Source of the DNA: Xenopus tropicalis
Lineage: Eukaryota; Chordata; Amphibia; Anura; Pipidae
Direction of reading: 5' to 3'
Length of the DNA: 64,000 nucleotides
NCBI RefSeq assembly: GCF_000004195.4
Contig: NC_030686.2
Location: 45,894,961-45,958,960, forward strand
Shown: piece by piece, positions 24,619 through 36,218 of the stretch
Numbering within the stretch: position 1 is the stretch's first letter
Layout of the letters: each line of letters opens with the position of its first letter
The notes under the pieces: model-generated
What the model was told of the DNA's origin: nothing
Seen by the model: the letters and a program-made list of their open reading frames with translations, nothing else
Databases searched by the model: none
Position numbers and translations under genes: made by a program

Positions 24619-25103
24619 TAGAGCTGGGCTGTATGACCAAAAATTTATATCACGGTATTTTTCAAAATTATATCTGTGTCACGGTATTTGACGGTATTTT
24701 TTTTTTCCATGCATGATTAGGTGTTAACCCCATTTCCTAATAAATTGGAGAATAATTACTGCAGTATTGAAAATCAGAGTCGGGCAAGCGAAGGATCGGC
24801 AACAGAAAGTCGTAAGGTAAATCAGGCAGGCTTAGTTTCCCAGGCAAGGCCGCAGACAACATAGCACAGGAGGAGGCGTTTGATAGCTTTAAATACCCCC
24901 CACGCATGCGAAGAACCGGCGCCGTCAGCGCGTCACGGACGTGCACGCTTTGACATGTACGTGCGCATAGACGCGCGTGCGCAACGTCCCACAGACAACG
25001 GGTGAGTACCCTGACACCCCGGTATTGCGGTATCTGAAAAATGAATATAGTTTAAAAAAAAAACACCGGTATTCGGTATTAAACGGTATATCGCCCAGCC
25101 CTG
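24619..25103. mobile_element. hAT-type MITE with perfect 8-bp target duplication
   Basis: The ends TAGAGCTGGGCTGTATGACC and CGGTATATCGCCCAGCCCTG are inverted, flanked on both sides by CACTCCAT (24611-24618 and 25104-25111). The interior has repeated CACGGTATTT words at both ends and a GC-rich core (CGCGTCACGGACGTGCACGC). Confidence 0.88.
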
Positions 25104-25111
25104 CACTCCAT

Positions 25112-25646
25112 AAGGCAATCCCAACACCCAGGGACATGGTCTAGGTACCCCTCCTTGCCTACATATGGGATGGCTGGACTGCTACCCCCCCGCCGGCCCT
25201 TTCAGTAATCAGGTAGCCCTGTGGTTTGAGAGATCCTCTCCTTCATATATTGTAATAGCCACTCAGCCCCACCTAGTGATAATCCACGGGTGAGTCTAAT
25301 ACCTTATGGAAATGTTGCCTGGTTTTAATATGACTTAAAATAGATAGTTCTGCCCCTAGATCAGCTAAGCTTCCCCTGTCCCTAATGTACCATAACCCTA
25401 TCATTAACCACCTCACCCTTTTGCTTTTCTTTGGGATATATTCTCCAAAATGTACCACCACCCCAACATATATCTGCTCACCCTGTTACTGTACTTATCT
25501 TTGGGGATAGCAGTGTAAGGACTCTTGAGAACTATTCCTACATCATGTTCCATCCAACATTTGGAGTGGCCTGCTGTTTCCCCTTGCCATAGTGAAAATC
25601 AACCAGAATAACTTTTGCAACAATATCTAATTCTAATTCTGCATCA
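25112..25646. other. Intergenic, no feature
   Basis: Pyrimidine-rich DNA with no repeat ends or coding signal seen. Confidence 0.4.
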
Positions 25647-25654
25647 TAGCACCC

Positions 25655-25877
25655 CAGGGCCGGAACTAGGGGTAGGCAGAAGAGGCAGCTGCCTAGGGTG
25701 CAAACACTGGGGGGCGCCAGGCAGGAACCTCTTCTGCCTACCCCTAGCTCCTTTTTCATTGCCCCTGCCGCTTGTCAATACGCGGTGGGGGCAATTAACT
25801 ATTGCGTAGCGGAAGGTGCAGGGGCGAGGTGGCCGACCCGGTTGCCTAGGACGCCCGGTCGGCTTGGCCCACCCCTG
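25655..25877. mobile_element. hAT-type MITE with perfect 8-bp target duplication
   Basis: Starts CAGGGCCGGAACTAGGGGTA and ends GGCTTGGCCCACCCCTG. TAGCACCC flanks it at 25647-25654 and 25878-25885. An inner inverted pair (TAGGGGTAGGCAGAAGAGG and CCTCTTCTGCCTACCCCTA) makes a strong hairpin. Confidence 0.85.
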
Positions 25878-26014
25878 TAGCACCCCATCTAATTCTGTTG
25901 CCCCATACCAGCTCTTGAGGTAACACATTCTTTATATTCCTTGGCATCCCCATATCACATTATCCCATATCAGCTCCTGCATTAAACACATAGTTTTTTG
26001 CTCCTTTATGTTGC

Positions 26015-26329
26015 TTAAGCCAGCCATACACGCACCGATTATAACGTACGAAACCTTGTTTCATGTGATATTCGGTGCATGTATGGTGGCTCGACAAGGC
26101 GACCAATATCGCAAAAGGCTGCGGATATTGGTCGACTCATCAATCGGGCAGGTTAAAAGAATTTTGTTGGGCGCCAGAGCAAAATCTACATTTAGGGCTG
26201 AATTGGCAGAAGGAGGTAGAATTTCTCTTGTTTCTACCTCCATATCTGACAATTCAGCCCTGAATGTCAGTGGAGGGTGGAAACAATCTTTCAAAAGATC
26301 TAAATTGCTACGTGTATGGCCACCTTTAC
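26015..26329. mobile_element. Full-length MITE of the GTGTATGGCCACC family
   Basis: Opens TAAGCCAGCCATACACGCAC and closes ACGTGTATGGCCACCTTTA. Inner inverted pairs include ACCAATATCGC / GCGGATATTGGT and GGGCTGAATTGGCAGAAGGA / TCTGACAATTCAGCCC. It serves as reference for the copies at 1914, 13462, 16690, 53970 and 57867. Confidence 0.75.
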
Positions 26330-26573
26330 ACACACAGTTTAGTTCTCACAAGATCCGCTCATTTAGCCAGTGATACTTTTGCATTAATTTAGGCCATACA
26401 TGTACATGTATAACCCATCTAACATGTAGATCGCTATAAATTATTGCATGCAGGTTCAATTGCCACTGTGGTATGGCTAATGGCTTGCAACACCTTTTTG
26501 TTGGGGCATTGGCCAACACTTGGACCTGATGCCAGTTGATATCCCCTCCCCCCACACAACATTATGGTTGGCC
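26330..26573. other. Spacer between MITEs
   Basis: Contains GGCCATACATGTACATG and TGGTTGGCCATTAG repeat words, probably a degraded member of the same MITE family. Confidence 0.35.
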
Positions 26574-26905
26574 ATTAGTGATGAGTGAATCTGTTCTATT
26601 TCGCTTCTGCAGAAAATTTGCGAATCTTTCAAAAGATTTGCGAAACTGCAAAAATTTAGTGTGTAAAAAAATGTTGACGCTGCGACTATTCTTTTGACAC
26701 AAGACTATTTATTTTGATGCCGCGACTATTTATTTTGATGTCGTGATTATTCTTTTGACGCACAACTATTTATTTTGACGCCGCGACTATTCTTCTGACG
26801 CCACAACAATTCTTTCATCCGTTAAGCAAAACAATCCGCCAATGGCGAAACGCGGCATTTCGCCGCGAATCCATGCCAGGCGAAATATTTTGCCCATCAC
26901 TATTG
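26574..26905. mobile_element. TIR element (ATTAGTGATGAGTGAAT...TTTGCCCATCACTATT) with an internal 25-bp array
   Basis: The ends are inverted (AGTGATG ... CATCACT; inner TATTTCGC and GCGAAATA). The segment 26675-26815 is an imperfect tandem array of 24-26-bp units of the form GACGCCGCGACTATTTATTTT. Confidence 0.7.
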
Positions 26906-28012
26906 CCCATATCAAAAAAGACCAAGCTGATAGTCTTGCTCCATGTTTGGGCATATTTAAAAGGTGTGATGATTGGTCTATAAGTGTGAATAGGAAGAGC
27001 TTTGTGGCACACATGGCTGCAAATCCCATAAAAAATATAAATGTAAAGATAAGTATGGTGCAGCCATAAATCCGAGGAAGATTTCTGAGCAGAATTATGG
27101 CCCTTGGGGTATCCGACACAAGAATCCTTTATAAACACTCTGACCTCAATGTTTAGACTGCAGCATTAGGCGAAGCGGCACTTATACAAGCTGCAGTGAA
27201 ATTTGCCAGAGCTCCAGTTCTGCAGAGCTTCAGTCGGGCACATCTTGGACCGTATCAAAGCCAAAGTTATCATACATTCTTGTGGCATGTTCCTGTGACT
27301 TTTTAGCTCTACATAATTCTTTATTGCAGCTGGAGCTCACTGCACCCTGATATACCAAGTCAGATCTGTATGCACAGCTGTCCGTTTTGGCAATGGGCTG
27401 TGGATGAATGGCAATTCTTATATAAAAAATGCTAAGGCTGCACGTCTTGCTGTGTCTGTGCCGAACACCTGAAGATTAAAAATTTGCAGGTGGGATTTCC
27501 AATAAAACGCTGCTCTGCCTTTTGCTTATTCAGTCTTTGGAAATACACAGCTGTACAACCAGGAGAGAAGCGGCTACTTCCATCCAGCCAAGAAAGTACT
27601 TGCAGTTACCTGGGCCCTATGCACTTATTTATTATCTTGGGGGGGGGGGGGGGAGTGCGTTTCCTGAGATAGAATATAGGGTTTAAGTTCAAAATTCAGT
27701 AGAATGATGCCCTTTGGAGAATGGTATCCTTATCCCAATCTCAGATGTTGAGAACCAGTAGACGTGGCCACTTCAGAGGTTGGCCAGCCCCAAAGAAAAT
27801 CCACAGTTCAAAAGGAATGACAGGCTCCCTGGCATAGTATGTAAATAGATAAAATGATACTTACAAAGTGGAAGGGATCAACAGGCTCACCAAATAGTAT
27901 TGCAGCAATGCCCGCAGTGCCTTATTGTTTTTTTTCTAGTTTTTCAGGTATAAGCTGTTTTTACATTGCTTAATATAATGGACACAGTTGGTAAAAAATG
28001 TACTTTTATATT
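26906..28012. other. Intergenic; poly-G run at about 27639-27653
   Basis: A run of about 15 G lies near 27646. Open frames on both strands at 26787-27138 overlap the MITE end and show no domain. No gene is supported. Confidence 0.45.
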
Positions 28013-28354
28013 AAAGGGGTGGTTCACATTCAGGTTAAGTTTTAGTATGTTAATGTTATAGAACGACCTATTCTTAGCAAATTTCCAGTTGGTCTTTATT
28101 TTGTATAGTTTTTTTAATTATTTGCCTTCCTCTTCTGACTCTTTCCAGGTTTCAAATAGGGGTCACTGACCGCGGCAGCCAAATATTTTAGTTACATTTG
28201 TTACTTGGTTTGCATTAAAGAGGTTGTTCACCTTTGAGTTAACTTTTAGTGAGATGTAATATTCGGAGTCAATTTGCAATTGGTCTTCATTTTTTATTAT
28301 TTGTACACTCTATTTCTGCATTCAAATGTATGCCGATAGATTGTGTGAAGGTCT

Positions 28355-29020
28355 CAAGGAGAGGAGGCGATATTAATTGGTTGTTGTTACAAAAGGAGGC
28401 ATTTTGGACTTACAAATCGGGTTGTGTTGCGCCCAGGGGACTTAACGCCACACTACAGTTGAACTGTTTTTTGACAGAAAAGTGATGCTTATAAGGATGT
28501 ATAATATGGTTCTACAATGCATCCCCTACTACTTGTATCACTGTATTATTTATGATAATAATGATTGCATTACAGGAATCGCTGGAGTTTAGTAAACAAT
28601 GGGTTAGCATTGGTCAGAATTTCAGATATAATAGAATGTATGACTAGGAATGGTTTTAAAATTGTTTTAACTATGTTGCACTTTATAATATTCGCAGAGA
28701 TAGAGATTGTTACAATGTCACACAAATCATCATCCACTGGAGTGGAAAGTTTTTTAACATAGTTGCACTTTATATTGTATGGGGAAATCAAGTGAATGTG
28801 CTGCTTTTAAGAGCAGGGAGAATATTTGGTGCACTTATATATCAGTGTGATATTTGAATTTTTTAACTGGTCACTGTTGGGGGTTGTTGGTCACAAGGGG
28901 TTAATTTCCATATGATGTCACTGATACTCCCTGGGTTCATGGGAGGAAGCTATTTAAACTGAACTGTTGAATGTATTTGTATCTTGAAAAAGGGACCCAA
29001 ACGTCGGTTATACATGCAAA
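28355..29020 (+). pseudogene. Penelope-like retroelement remnant (endonuclease C-terminus and 3' region)
   Basis: The frame around 28358-28482 reads RRGGDINWLLLQKEAFWTYK and then CVAPRGLNATLQLNCFL, ending at a stop. The R-G-G-D...L-L-x-x-E-x-x-W-x-x...P-x-G-L-N pattern is what I know from the C-terminal GIY-YIG region of Penelope-like elements. About 500 bp downstream lies GGGACCCAAACGTC, resembling the end of the hammerhead ribozymes these elements carry, here with half of stem II lost. The reverse transcriptase is absent. Confidence 0.55.
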
Positions 29021-29066
29021 AACTTTTTGTTTTGAACTATAAGACCCTTGGTGCTGGCTGTGTTTT

Positions 29067-29089
29067 ATTTTATATATATATATATATAA
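29067..29089. repeat. (AT)n microsatellite
   Basis: An uninterrupted TATATATATATATATATATA run at the junction between the Penelope-like piece and the T2 end. Confidence 0.9.
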
Positions 29090-29167
29090 CGAAGACCAAT
29101 TAAAAAAGTCGCTTAGAATTGTTCTATAACATACTAAAAGTTAAGGTAAAGGTGAGCAACGCATTTA

Positions 29168-29920
29168 AGTGTTCTGTGATTTAAAGTGGACTGGCAGTGT
29201 ATTTGAATAAAGCCAGATGGGTAACTGTGGGAAGTTTTGCCAGCCTTGACTTACCCTGTGGCCAACGTTTGTGGCACGTCACCTCCCGCTGATTGATGTG
29301 GGAATCACTGGGAGTTGCGGCATGCTGCTTCTCTGCAGTAATTGCTGGGAAAGGAAACGCTAATTGCTGTAATTTCCATTGTAACGATGTAGAAGCGACC
29401 TGAGACACACAGCTAGAAGGGAAGCCGTGCAGGGTAAAGCTATGCATTGCTTCTCTTTAGACTTTACTCATTGCCCAGAGCATCTTACTTTTGTATGATA
29501 TAGAATCAGACATTTAGACTTCTCTCTGTCTAGTAGCACCCTCTTGTGGCTATGTTTGGTATGACATCTATAAAGGTTTTATTCATCCAGCTCACGCTAC
29601 ACAGTATCTAGTAGTGATACATATAAAGCAGCTGAACTTTCTGAATAATCTTGAAGACAAAATGAAACAAGAAATTTTATTACCATATTTTGGTCTGGAA
29701 TAAAGTTATGTTTCAAAGTTTGTTCAGTAAATCTATTCCACCTACTTATCTTTCTGCAAAATAAACTTATCTTGGACAGATTTTTTGAACTTCTTTCCAA
29801 AAATTTACTTCAGCAGGGGAATAATATTTTCCTTGGACAATAATAACTATGTATTACAGTGAGTTGTTCCCAGTGAGCTTTTTTTGCTGTGCTTAGGACA
29901 AGATACTGCAGGATACGATA
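29168..29920. other. Intergenic, repeat-poor
   Basis: 29180-29430 looks single-copy with three TAATTGC/TAATTTCC words within 40 bp (29339-29380), homeodomain-like sites. No gene is supported. Confidence 0.4.
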
Positions 29921-29924
29921 CTAA

Positions 29925-30420
29925 TCTTTCTGTCAGATCCTATCTGATCCACATTGTAAACAGCAGTCCTGCCCTGCTTTTATGGTTCTAGATAATAACA
30001 GAGCATTCTGTCACAGTGGCACAGATCCTATCTGATCCCCCCATTTTAAGCAGCAGCCCTGCCCTGCTTTATGGCTGAGATTCTAGCTATCTGTATAACA
30101 GAGCATTCTGTCACAGTGGCACAGATCCTATCTGATCCCCCCCATTGTAAGCAGCAGTCCTGCCCTGCTTTATGGCTGAGATTCTAGCTATCTGTATAAC
30201 AGAGCATTCTGTCACAGTGGCACAGATCCTATCTGATTCCCCATTGTAAGCAGCAGTCCTGCCCTGCTTTATGGCTGAGATTCTAGCTATCTGTATAACA
30301 GAGCATTCTGTCACAGTGGCACAGATCCTATCTGATCCCCCCATTGTAAGCAGCAGTCCTGCCCTGCTTTATGGCTGAGATTCTAGCTATCTTTATAACA
30401 GGGCATTCTGTCATAGTTTG
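29925..30420. repeat. 100-bp minisatellite, about 4.5 copies
   Basis: GAGCATTCTGTCACAGTGGC starts at 30001, 30101, 30202 and 30301, with a diverged GGGCATTCTGTCATAG at 30401. A partial first unit precedes. Units contain CACAGATCCTATCTGATC and AGCAGTCCTGCCCTGCTT. Confidence 0.93.
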
Positions 30421-31493
30421 GGCAGATCTCATTTTCAATTTTGGAGGCAACTAATCAGTTTCTGTGGTGTAATAGTTCTAGTGTATTCTGCTCCAGGTCT
30501 AAATCATCAACCTTGGAATGTTAAACTTGCTGTAAAAGAAAGATGAAAAGCACTGCTATGTTAATTGTGTATATTGCCAGGTGGGTGCCATGTAATACAA
30601 ATTGCAATATATTATAGGGGGGGTCATTTTGAGTACACATTTTATGAGCTGCCTGCACTGTGCTGACTGTTATCACAGTGAGAAATAAACACAGTTCACA
30701 CAAAGCATTTCACAGTCTCCTCATAATGTGGAGTCAGAATTAATGGGCTGTTTTTAAGGTGGATGAAAGTGACTTGACATATTCCGTGACAACATTGTTC
30801 CTCCCACAGATTTATATGTATGTTGCAAGCCTGCAGATAGTAAATTATATATCATAGGGATGTATGGAATTAATGTATTCAGAAGATCTCTAGCATTAGT
30901 ATTTATAATGTTTTGTCTTTTTGCTCAAGAATATGTGGGAAACAATTATGTAAAATAAAGTTTTAAGTTGATTTCCAGAAACTCCGTTACCACTATTCTG
31001 GAAAATAGATATAAAAGGGAATATCCATCCAAAAGCTTAAGTATGTGCGAGAGATGAAATGGTATAAATGCAAATTTGAGTTGAATTCATAAGATATTGT
31101 AAAAACTACTAAGGGAAGCAAAGAGACATTGGCTACCTTTTGGTGCAAAGAGATATTCATGTTTTTTTAATGATTTTTTTCAGAATATACATATAGTGTG
31201 GACTGTCTACCAGGGGACTGTTGCAGCACAGCATGCCTCCAATATCTTGTGGGTTATGTGACATCATCACACACATGCACAATGCTCATGACATCATCAG
31301 GAAGAACAGGATGGGTTCCTTTCTGCGCTCCCCTGCGGTGTAACACAGGAAGGAACACTCCTCAGTATGAGCACTTACAATCCTCAAATGCTCCCTGCAC
31401 ACACACGGGGCAAAACGCCTGTCTATATGAGCCCTTATACCAGCCACGTATTGAATACACATCCTGCATCAGTAATGGTTTTTGCTTTTGGGA
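30421..31493. other. Intergenic, no gene seen
   Basis: AT-rich. The 99-codon open frame at 31198-31497 shows no domain or repeat similarity that I recognise. Confidence 0.4.
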
Positions 31494-31750
31494 TTAAAGG
31501 ACAAGTTGCCCATTAATCGACTTGTAGTATGTTACAGATTGCCCTGCACTAAGAAAATCTTTAGCTGATCTTTTTTATTTATCTTTTCCCATTATGCAGC
31601 TACAAATGCTGTTTGACTGGGTCACTGACCCCCATTTAATAACATAACAGGTTAACTGTAGGGCTTCAATTTTAATGGAATTTCAGTTTTTTCTCTACTA
31701 ATCATCTTGCATTTTGACTGCAGAACCGCTCCATGGTTGCTAGGGTGGTT
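31494..31750 (+). mobile_element. Truncated T2-type MITE
   Basis: TTAAAGGACAAGTTGCCC starts the element; GTATGTTA, GGGTCACTGACCCCC and GGTTGCTAGGGTGG follow in family order. It is cut at about 31750 by another repeat (GCAGTGGTGTAACTTGG). Confidence 0.55.
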
Positions 31751-31782
31751 GCAGTGGTGTAACTTGGTTGTGCTGGGCCCCC

Positions 31783-33620
31783 CTACAAACAGATCTTATA
31801 ATGGGGCCCAGTGCGAACAGTCCCTCCTCTCCTGTCCCCCTTCTGGCCCACTTCTGTTGCACCTACCAGGCCACAACACGCCATGCCGGTATTTAAAAAA
31901 AAAAAGGGATTGGGGAAGAGGGGCTGTTATACAGCATGATCCGGGGGGGCTCATTTGCCCCAAGAGACCTGTTTAGGTTATTAGTTACAATTGTATCTGA
32001 GTGCAGGTGTTGAGTATTCTGGGCTTAAAACCTTACTTATCTAATTAAGTGTGAGAAATCAAATTAACTATGCAGGAAATCAAAGGGAAGTGAGAAAGAA
32101 TGTGGGCTGTGGGCTGAGCTGTTAAAATCGGGACTGTCCCACGAAAATCAGGCCAGTTGGGCGGTTAAAGTTATACATGTATCTTACATGGGAGTGCGGC
32201 TGTGAAAGCAGCTTGTAGTCTAAGCATATGTCCTGTTCCTTTGCCTGCCCACTGTAAGTGTAAGCCCCCCAGAGTGTGCACGTATGTGTGTTTTGGGGAA
32301 CTTTCTACTGATACCTTTTAACATTTAGAGCATGTAACCTTTTAAAGATCAAAGCTGTAGCTCCTTCCTCCCCACTCGTTGCTACAAAACAAGAAAACAT
32401 TTTATTAGAAACCCTTAATTAACTTGTTTTTGTGCTGAAAAATGTACTCACTGCGGTACTTTAGCACCTCCCATACTATACAAGACCCTAATCCGCCCCA
32501 AACCCCATCTGTGGCACCTACAGTAGCCTAGAACACCTGTACAAGGTATGGGGTTTTCACTGCTGTGTCTGTACCTCTGGGCTGGCAGCAGGAGTTACTG
32601 TATTTAATAGTAGGGATATTGGTGCAGGACTAGTACAGAGCTGGTTGGAGAGACTTTATTACTGGTCAAGTAAGGGCAGTTGACAGCATATTTTGCATCT
32701 TCTACAAACAGATCTTATAATGGGGCCCAGTGCGAACAGTCCCTCCTCTCCTGTCCCCCTTCTGGCCCACTTCTGTTGCACCTACCAGGCCACAACACGC
32801 CATGCCGGTATTTAAAAAAAAAAAGGGATTGGGGAAGAGGGGCTGTTATACAGCATGATCCGGGGGGGCTCATTTGCCCCAAGAGACCTGTTTAGGTTAT
32901 TAGTTACAATTGTATCTGAGTGCAGGTGTTGAGTATTCTGGGCTTAAAACCTTACTTATCTAATTAAGTGTGAGAAATCAAATTAACTATGCAGGAAATC
33001 AAAGGGAAGTGAGAAAGAATGTGGGCTGTGGGCTGAGCTGTTAAAATCGGGACTGTCCCACGAAAATCAGGCCAGTTGGGCGGTTAAAGTTATACATGTA
33101 TCTTACATGGGAGTGCGGCTGTGAAAGCAGCTTGTAGTCTAAGCATATGTCCTGTTCCTTTGCCTGCCCACTGTAAGTGTAAGCCCCCCAGAGTGTGCAC
33201 GTATGTGTGTTTTGGGGAACTTTCTACTGATACCTTTTAACATTTAGAGCATGTAACCTTTTAAAGATCAAAGCTGTAGCTCCTTCCTCCCCACTCGTTG
33301 CTACAAAACAAGAAAACATTTTATTAGAAACCCTTAATTAACTTGTTTTTGTGCTGAAAAATGTACTCACTGCGGTACTTTAGCACCTCCCATACTATAC
33401 AAGACCCTAATCCGCCCCAAACCCCATCTGTGGCACCTACAGTAGCCTAGAACACCTGTACAAGGTATGGGGTTTTCACTGCTGTGTCTGTACCTCTGGG
33501 CTGGCAGCAGGAGTTACTGTATTTAATAGTAGGGATATTGGTGCAGGACTAGTACAGAGCTGGTTGGAGAGACTTTATTACTGGTCAAGTAAGGGCAGTT
33601 GACAGCATATTTTGCATCTT
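31783..33620. repeat. 919-bp direct tandem duplication, two copies
   Basis: Copy 1 spans 31783-32701 and copy 2 spans 32702-33620. Every position that I compared, including an 11-A run, is the same. The junction TTTTGCATCT|TCTACAAACAG shows 2-bp microhomology. The sequence includes a GGGGCCCAGTGCG repeat word and no gene; its two identical short open frames are not genes. Confidence 0.95.
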
Positions 33621-34601
33621 TACTGGAAAAGCAGAAAGAATAAGAAAGCTGGTAGATGATATATATATATATATATATATAAGCTCAGACTGGACGTGAT
33701 ATACATTATTTTGTATGGTTTTCATGCACAAAATGTGTAATGTGTGGTTTGTCTATACATATTTCTATCTTCACTTCCTTCCTTGCACCACAGACCTGCA
33801 CAAGAAAGCTCTTCTGCACGCGGCCAGGAATACTGGGTAGAACTTTTTAATTTCTCACCATGAAATCTGCCCACTTCCCTCACTTTAAACTGATATATTT
33901 GTCTGCATTTATCTTTAGGGTTCTGGTCATTTAGCCTGTCCCCAGAATGGCCACAATCCCATATTCCTTCCCTCAGACTGGCTGCTGTGCTGGATACAAG
34001 CTCAGCACAAGGTGCAAATTGCAACCTCTGAGGGAGACACAAATTTGGGGGGGAAGAGTAGGGGTGGGATGGCTACATGTCTCTTGCCCATAAATACTAT
34101 AAGGTACATAACTGAGCATACAGGCATATATACATTGGGCAGTCACAGAACGCAGAGACCTGCAGCCAGTAACTCTATGGTGTGGTTTTCTCTCTCAAAC
34201 CCTCCCTCACCCCATCACTGCCCTCTTGCACCCAAGTAGGAGAGCAGCTACAGGGGGGAATCCCTTAACTACAGTGGAAGCTGATTCCTCGCTCTGGGGC
34301 CCCCTGTCCCCCAGATCCTACCATGACCAAAGGGTTTGCTTCCAATGAACTTGTGCCAATGCCTGCAGCAATTCAGGGCCCCAGAGAAGGCAGTGTGCAA
34401 AGTGCTTGGGAGTACATCAGAGCTTTGTGGGGTCCAATGAGTGTTATTAATGTTGGGCTCCAGATTTTGCGGACCCAAACCTATGGTGAACCGAGGCTTA
34501 TTTAATTGTGAAAGCATATAAGTATTTAGTTTATTGCAGTTTTAAACTAATATATAACAGGCACTGAAGGGACACATGTAGCTGTACCCAGCACTTTACT
34601 G
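33621..34601. other. Intergenic; (AT)n at 33658-33681
   Basis: Apart from the dinucleotide run, no repeat ends or coding exons are recognised. Short open frames on both strands at 33722-34517 have no domain. Confidence 0.45.
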
Positions 34602-35261
34602 TTAAAGGGACACTAAACCCAATCGTAAAGCTGTCCCACTGCACCCCCTAGTTCTCTATTAAAGTTGATGAAAAACCTAATTACACATGGAAACCAATTC
34701 ACCAATAAGGATTCAACTGACTGAAAACCTAATTAAAGATGCAAGAGAATTGACCAATGAGAATGCTGATTAAGCACTGTGCCAGGCATCTTGCTGTTAT
34801 CTTACATATAGAAATAAAAATGTAATTTCTTCCCCTCATTATTTGACACAGGAATCAGACATGGGGATAAAGGGACAGACTTGTTAGTGCTGGGAAACTG
34901 TGACACAGGAATCAGACATGGGGATAAAGGGACAGACTTGTCCAGTGCTGGGAAACTGTGCTTATTGCTCCCAACTCCAATTGCAGGAACAGAGAACAGG
35001 GAGCCGGATTTACTCACATCAGCTGGGATTCTCATTGGGGGATTTTTTTGCATATCAATACTGCCACAGGCACTGAAGAGCCTGAAAAGTTTTATTGTGC
35101 AATATTGCTTTAAGAATACAACCCTGATGTTGCTGGACTACAGCTCCCAGCATGCCTCACCCTTCATTATATGTGATATTATTCTGGGATTTGTAGTCCG
35201 GCAGCAGCCGAGTAAAGTTTGGTTGAGCCGCGCTGTGCAGCAGGGTTTAGTGTCCCTTTAA
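34602..35261. mobile_element. T2-type element with 19-bp terminal inverted repeats
   Basis: TTAAAGGGACACTAAACCC at 34602 and GGGTTTAGTGTCCCTTTAA ending 35261 are perfect inverted repeats that include the TTAA target. The TTAAAGGRR start fits the T2 family. The interior holds a two-copy 55-bp duplication (about 34847-34965, GACACAGGAATCAGACATGG) and an inverted pair CTACAGCTCCCAGCATGC / GGGATTTGTAGTCC. Confidence 0.88.
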
Positions 35262-35828
35262 ATGTTGCACAGAACTTTGCCCTAGTAGAGGTGTCATTTG
35301 GTTTTCTGAGATGCGTCAGGTCATTTATTTAGAGGCTATAACAGTAAAACAAGTCTAACCATGTGTGAAAAGATGCAGATAGATGTGAGAGGAACTTCCG
35401 TAGATCCCTATAAATAAAAATAAGCGACAGCTTTTGTTCCTCATTTTGCCTTTTTGCAGAGTTCAGTAATGCTGTCACCCTGGATTTGTCTCTTAGCTCT
35501 GCCGGCAGGTGTTTGTCATGTTGTGAGCGCTGTGCATCAGCTACTAACCACTTAGGCAACAAAGTGCCACAAACACTGCATGTGTTGTATTTGCAGACAA
35601 TTTATTATCAAGTCAAGTTTTAACAGTCCAGTATTATTTAGATGCAAACAGTAAAGCAATTGAATGTTATTTTACTACAGTATTAGATTAGAAATAAGAA
35701 ATGGGCCCATACTGAGTGACTTCCCTTGGCACTGACTTGCTATGTATGAGCTTAGTAGCTAAAAAGCAGCTATAGTAATATAGATAGTAAAGCAGGGTTG
35801 CGATTGTGTAGGGATGTGTAATCAAGTA
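35262..35828. other. Intergenic, no feature
   Basis: AT-rich DNA; nothing recognised. Confidence 0.4.
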
Positions 35829-36165
35829 AAAGGGGTAGTTCACCTTTAAATGAACTTTAAATTTGATGTAGACATTGGTATTCTGAGACAATTTGCTATC
35901 GGCAGGGTCGGACCGGCATGGGTTGGGTCTGGGCCGCCGGGGCCCACTAGAGCATTTTTCCCGGTGTCCCGGCGGCCCAGACCCAACCCATGCCGGTGCT
36001 CCCCCTGCCCGACCACTCCCTCCTACACGCTTGGGGGAGGACGTTGGGTGGGGGGCCCTGCGAGGGGGGTTAGGGGTTTTATGGTTTTTTAGTTATTGGG
36101 CTTTTTGTTCACAGCTATCTGATTGCTAGGGTCTTATTTACCCTATGGTTACTGCATAATGGTAC
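35829..36165 (-). mobile_element. T2-type fragment with a GC-rich hairpin insertion
   Basis: AAAAGGGGTAGTTCACCTTTAA opens a reversed T2-type piece that resumes near 36082 (TTTTTAGTTATTGGGC, GATTGCTAGGGTC). Between them, about 35902-36080, lies a GC-rich block with a perfect 30-bp inverted repeat (35912-35941 against 35968-35997). Confidence 0.6.
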
Positions 36166-36218
36166 TGCAGTAGGAGACCCTTTGTTGTTGTAAGTCTATC
36201 TAGTGGGGATAGACTTAG

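Larger units (their letters stand above)
28013..29167. mobile_element. Adjacent T2-type MITE pieces
   Basis: 28013-28216 is the 5' half of a forward T2-type copy (TTAAAGGGGTGGTTCACATT through GGGGTCACTGACCG). 28217-28310 and about 29075-29167 look like the two ends of another copy in reverse orientation, with the Penelope-like fragment sitting between them. Confidence 0.6.

Noticed and set aside
31707..32895. Two identical short open frames
   Set aside because: They are the same repeat-derived sequence in the two copies of the 919-bp duplication, with no domain.
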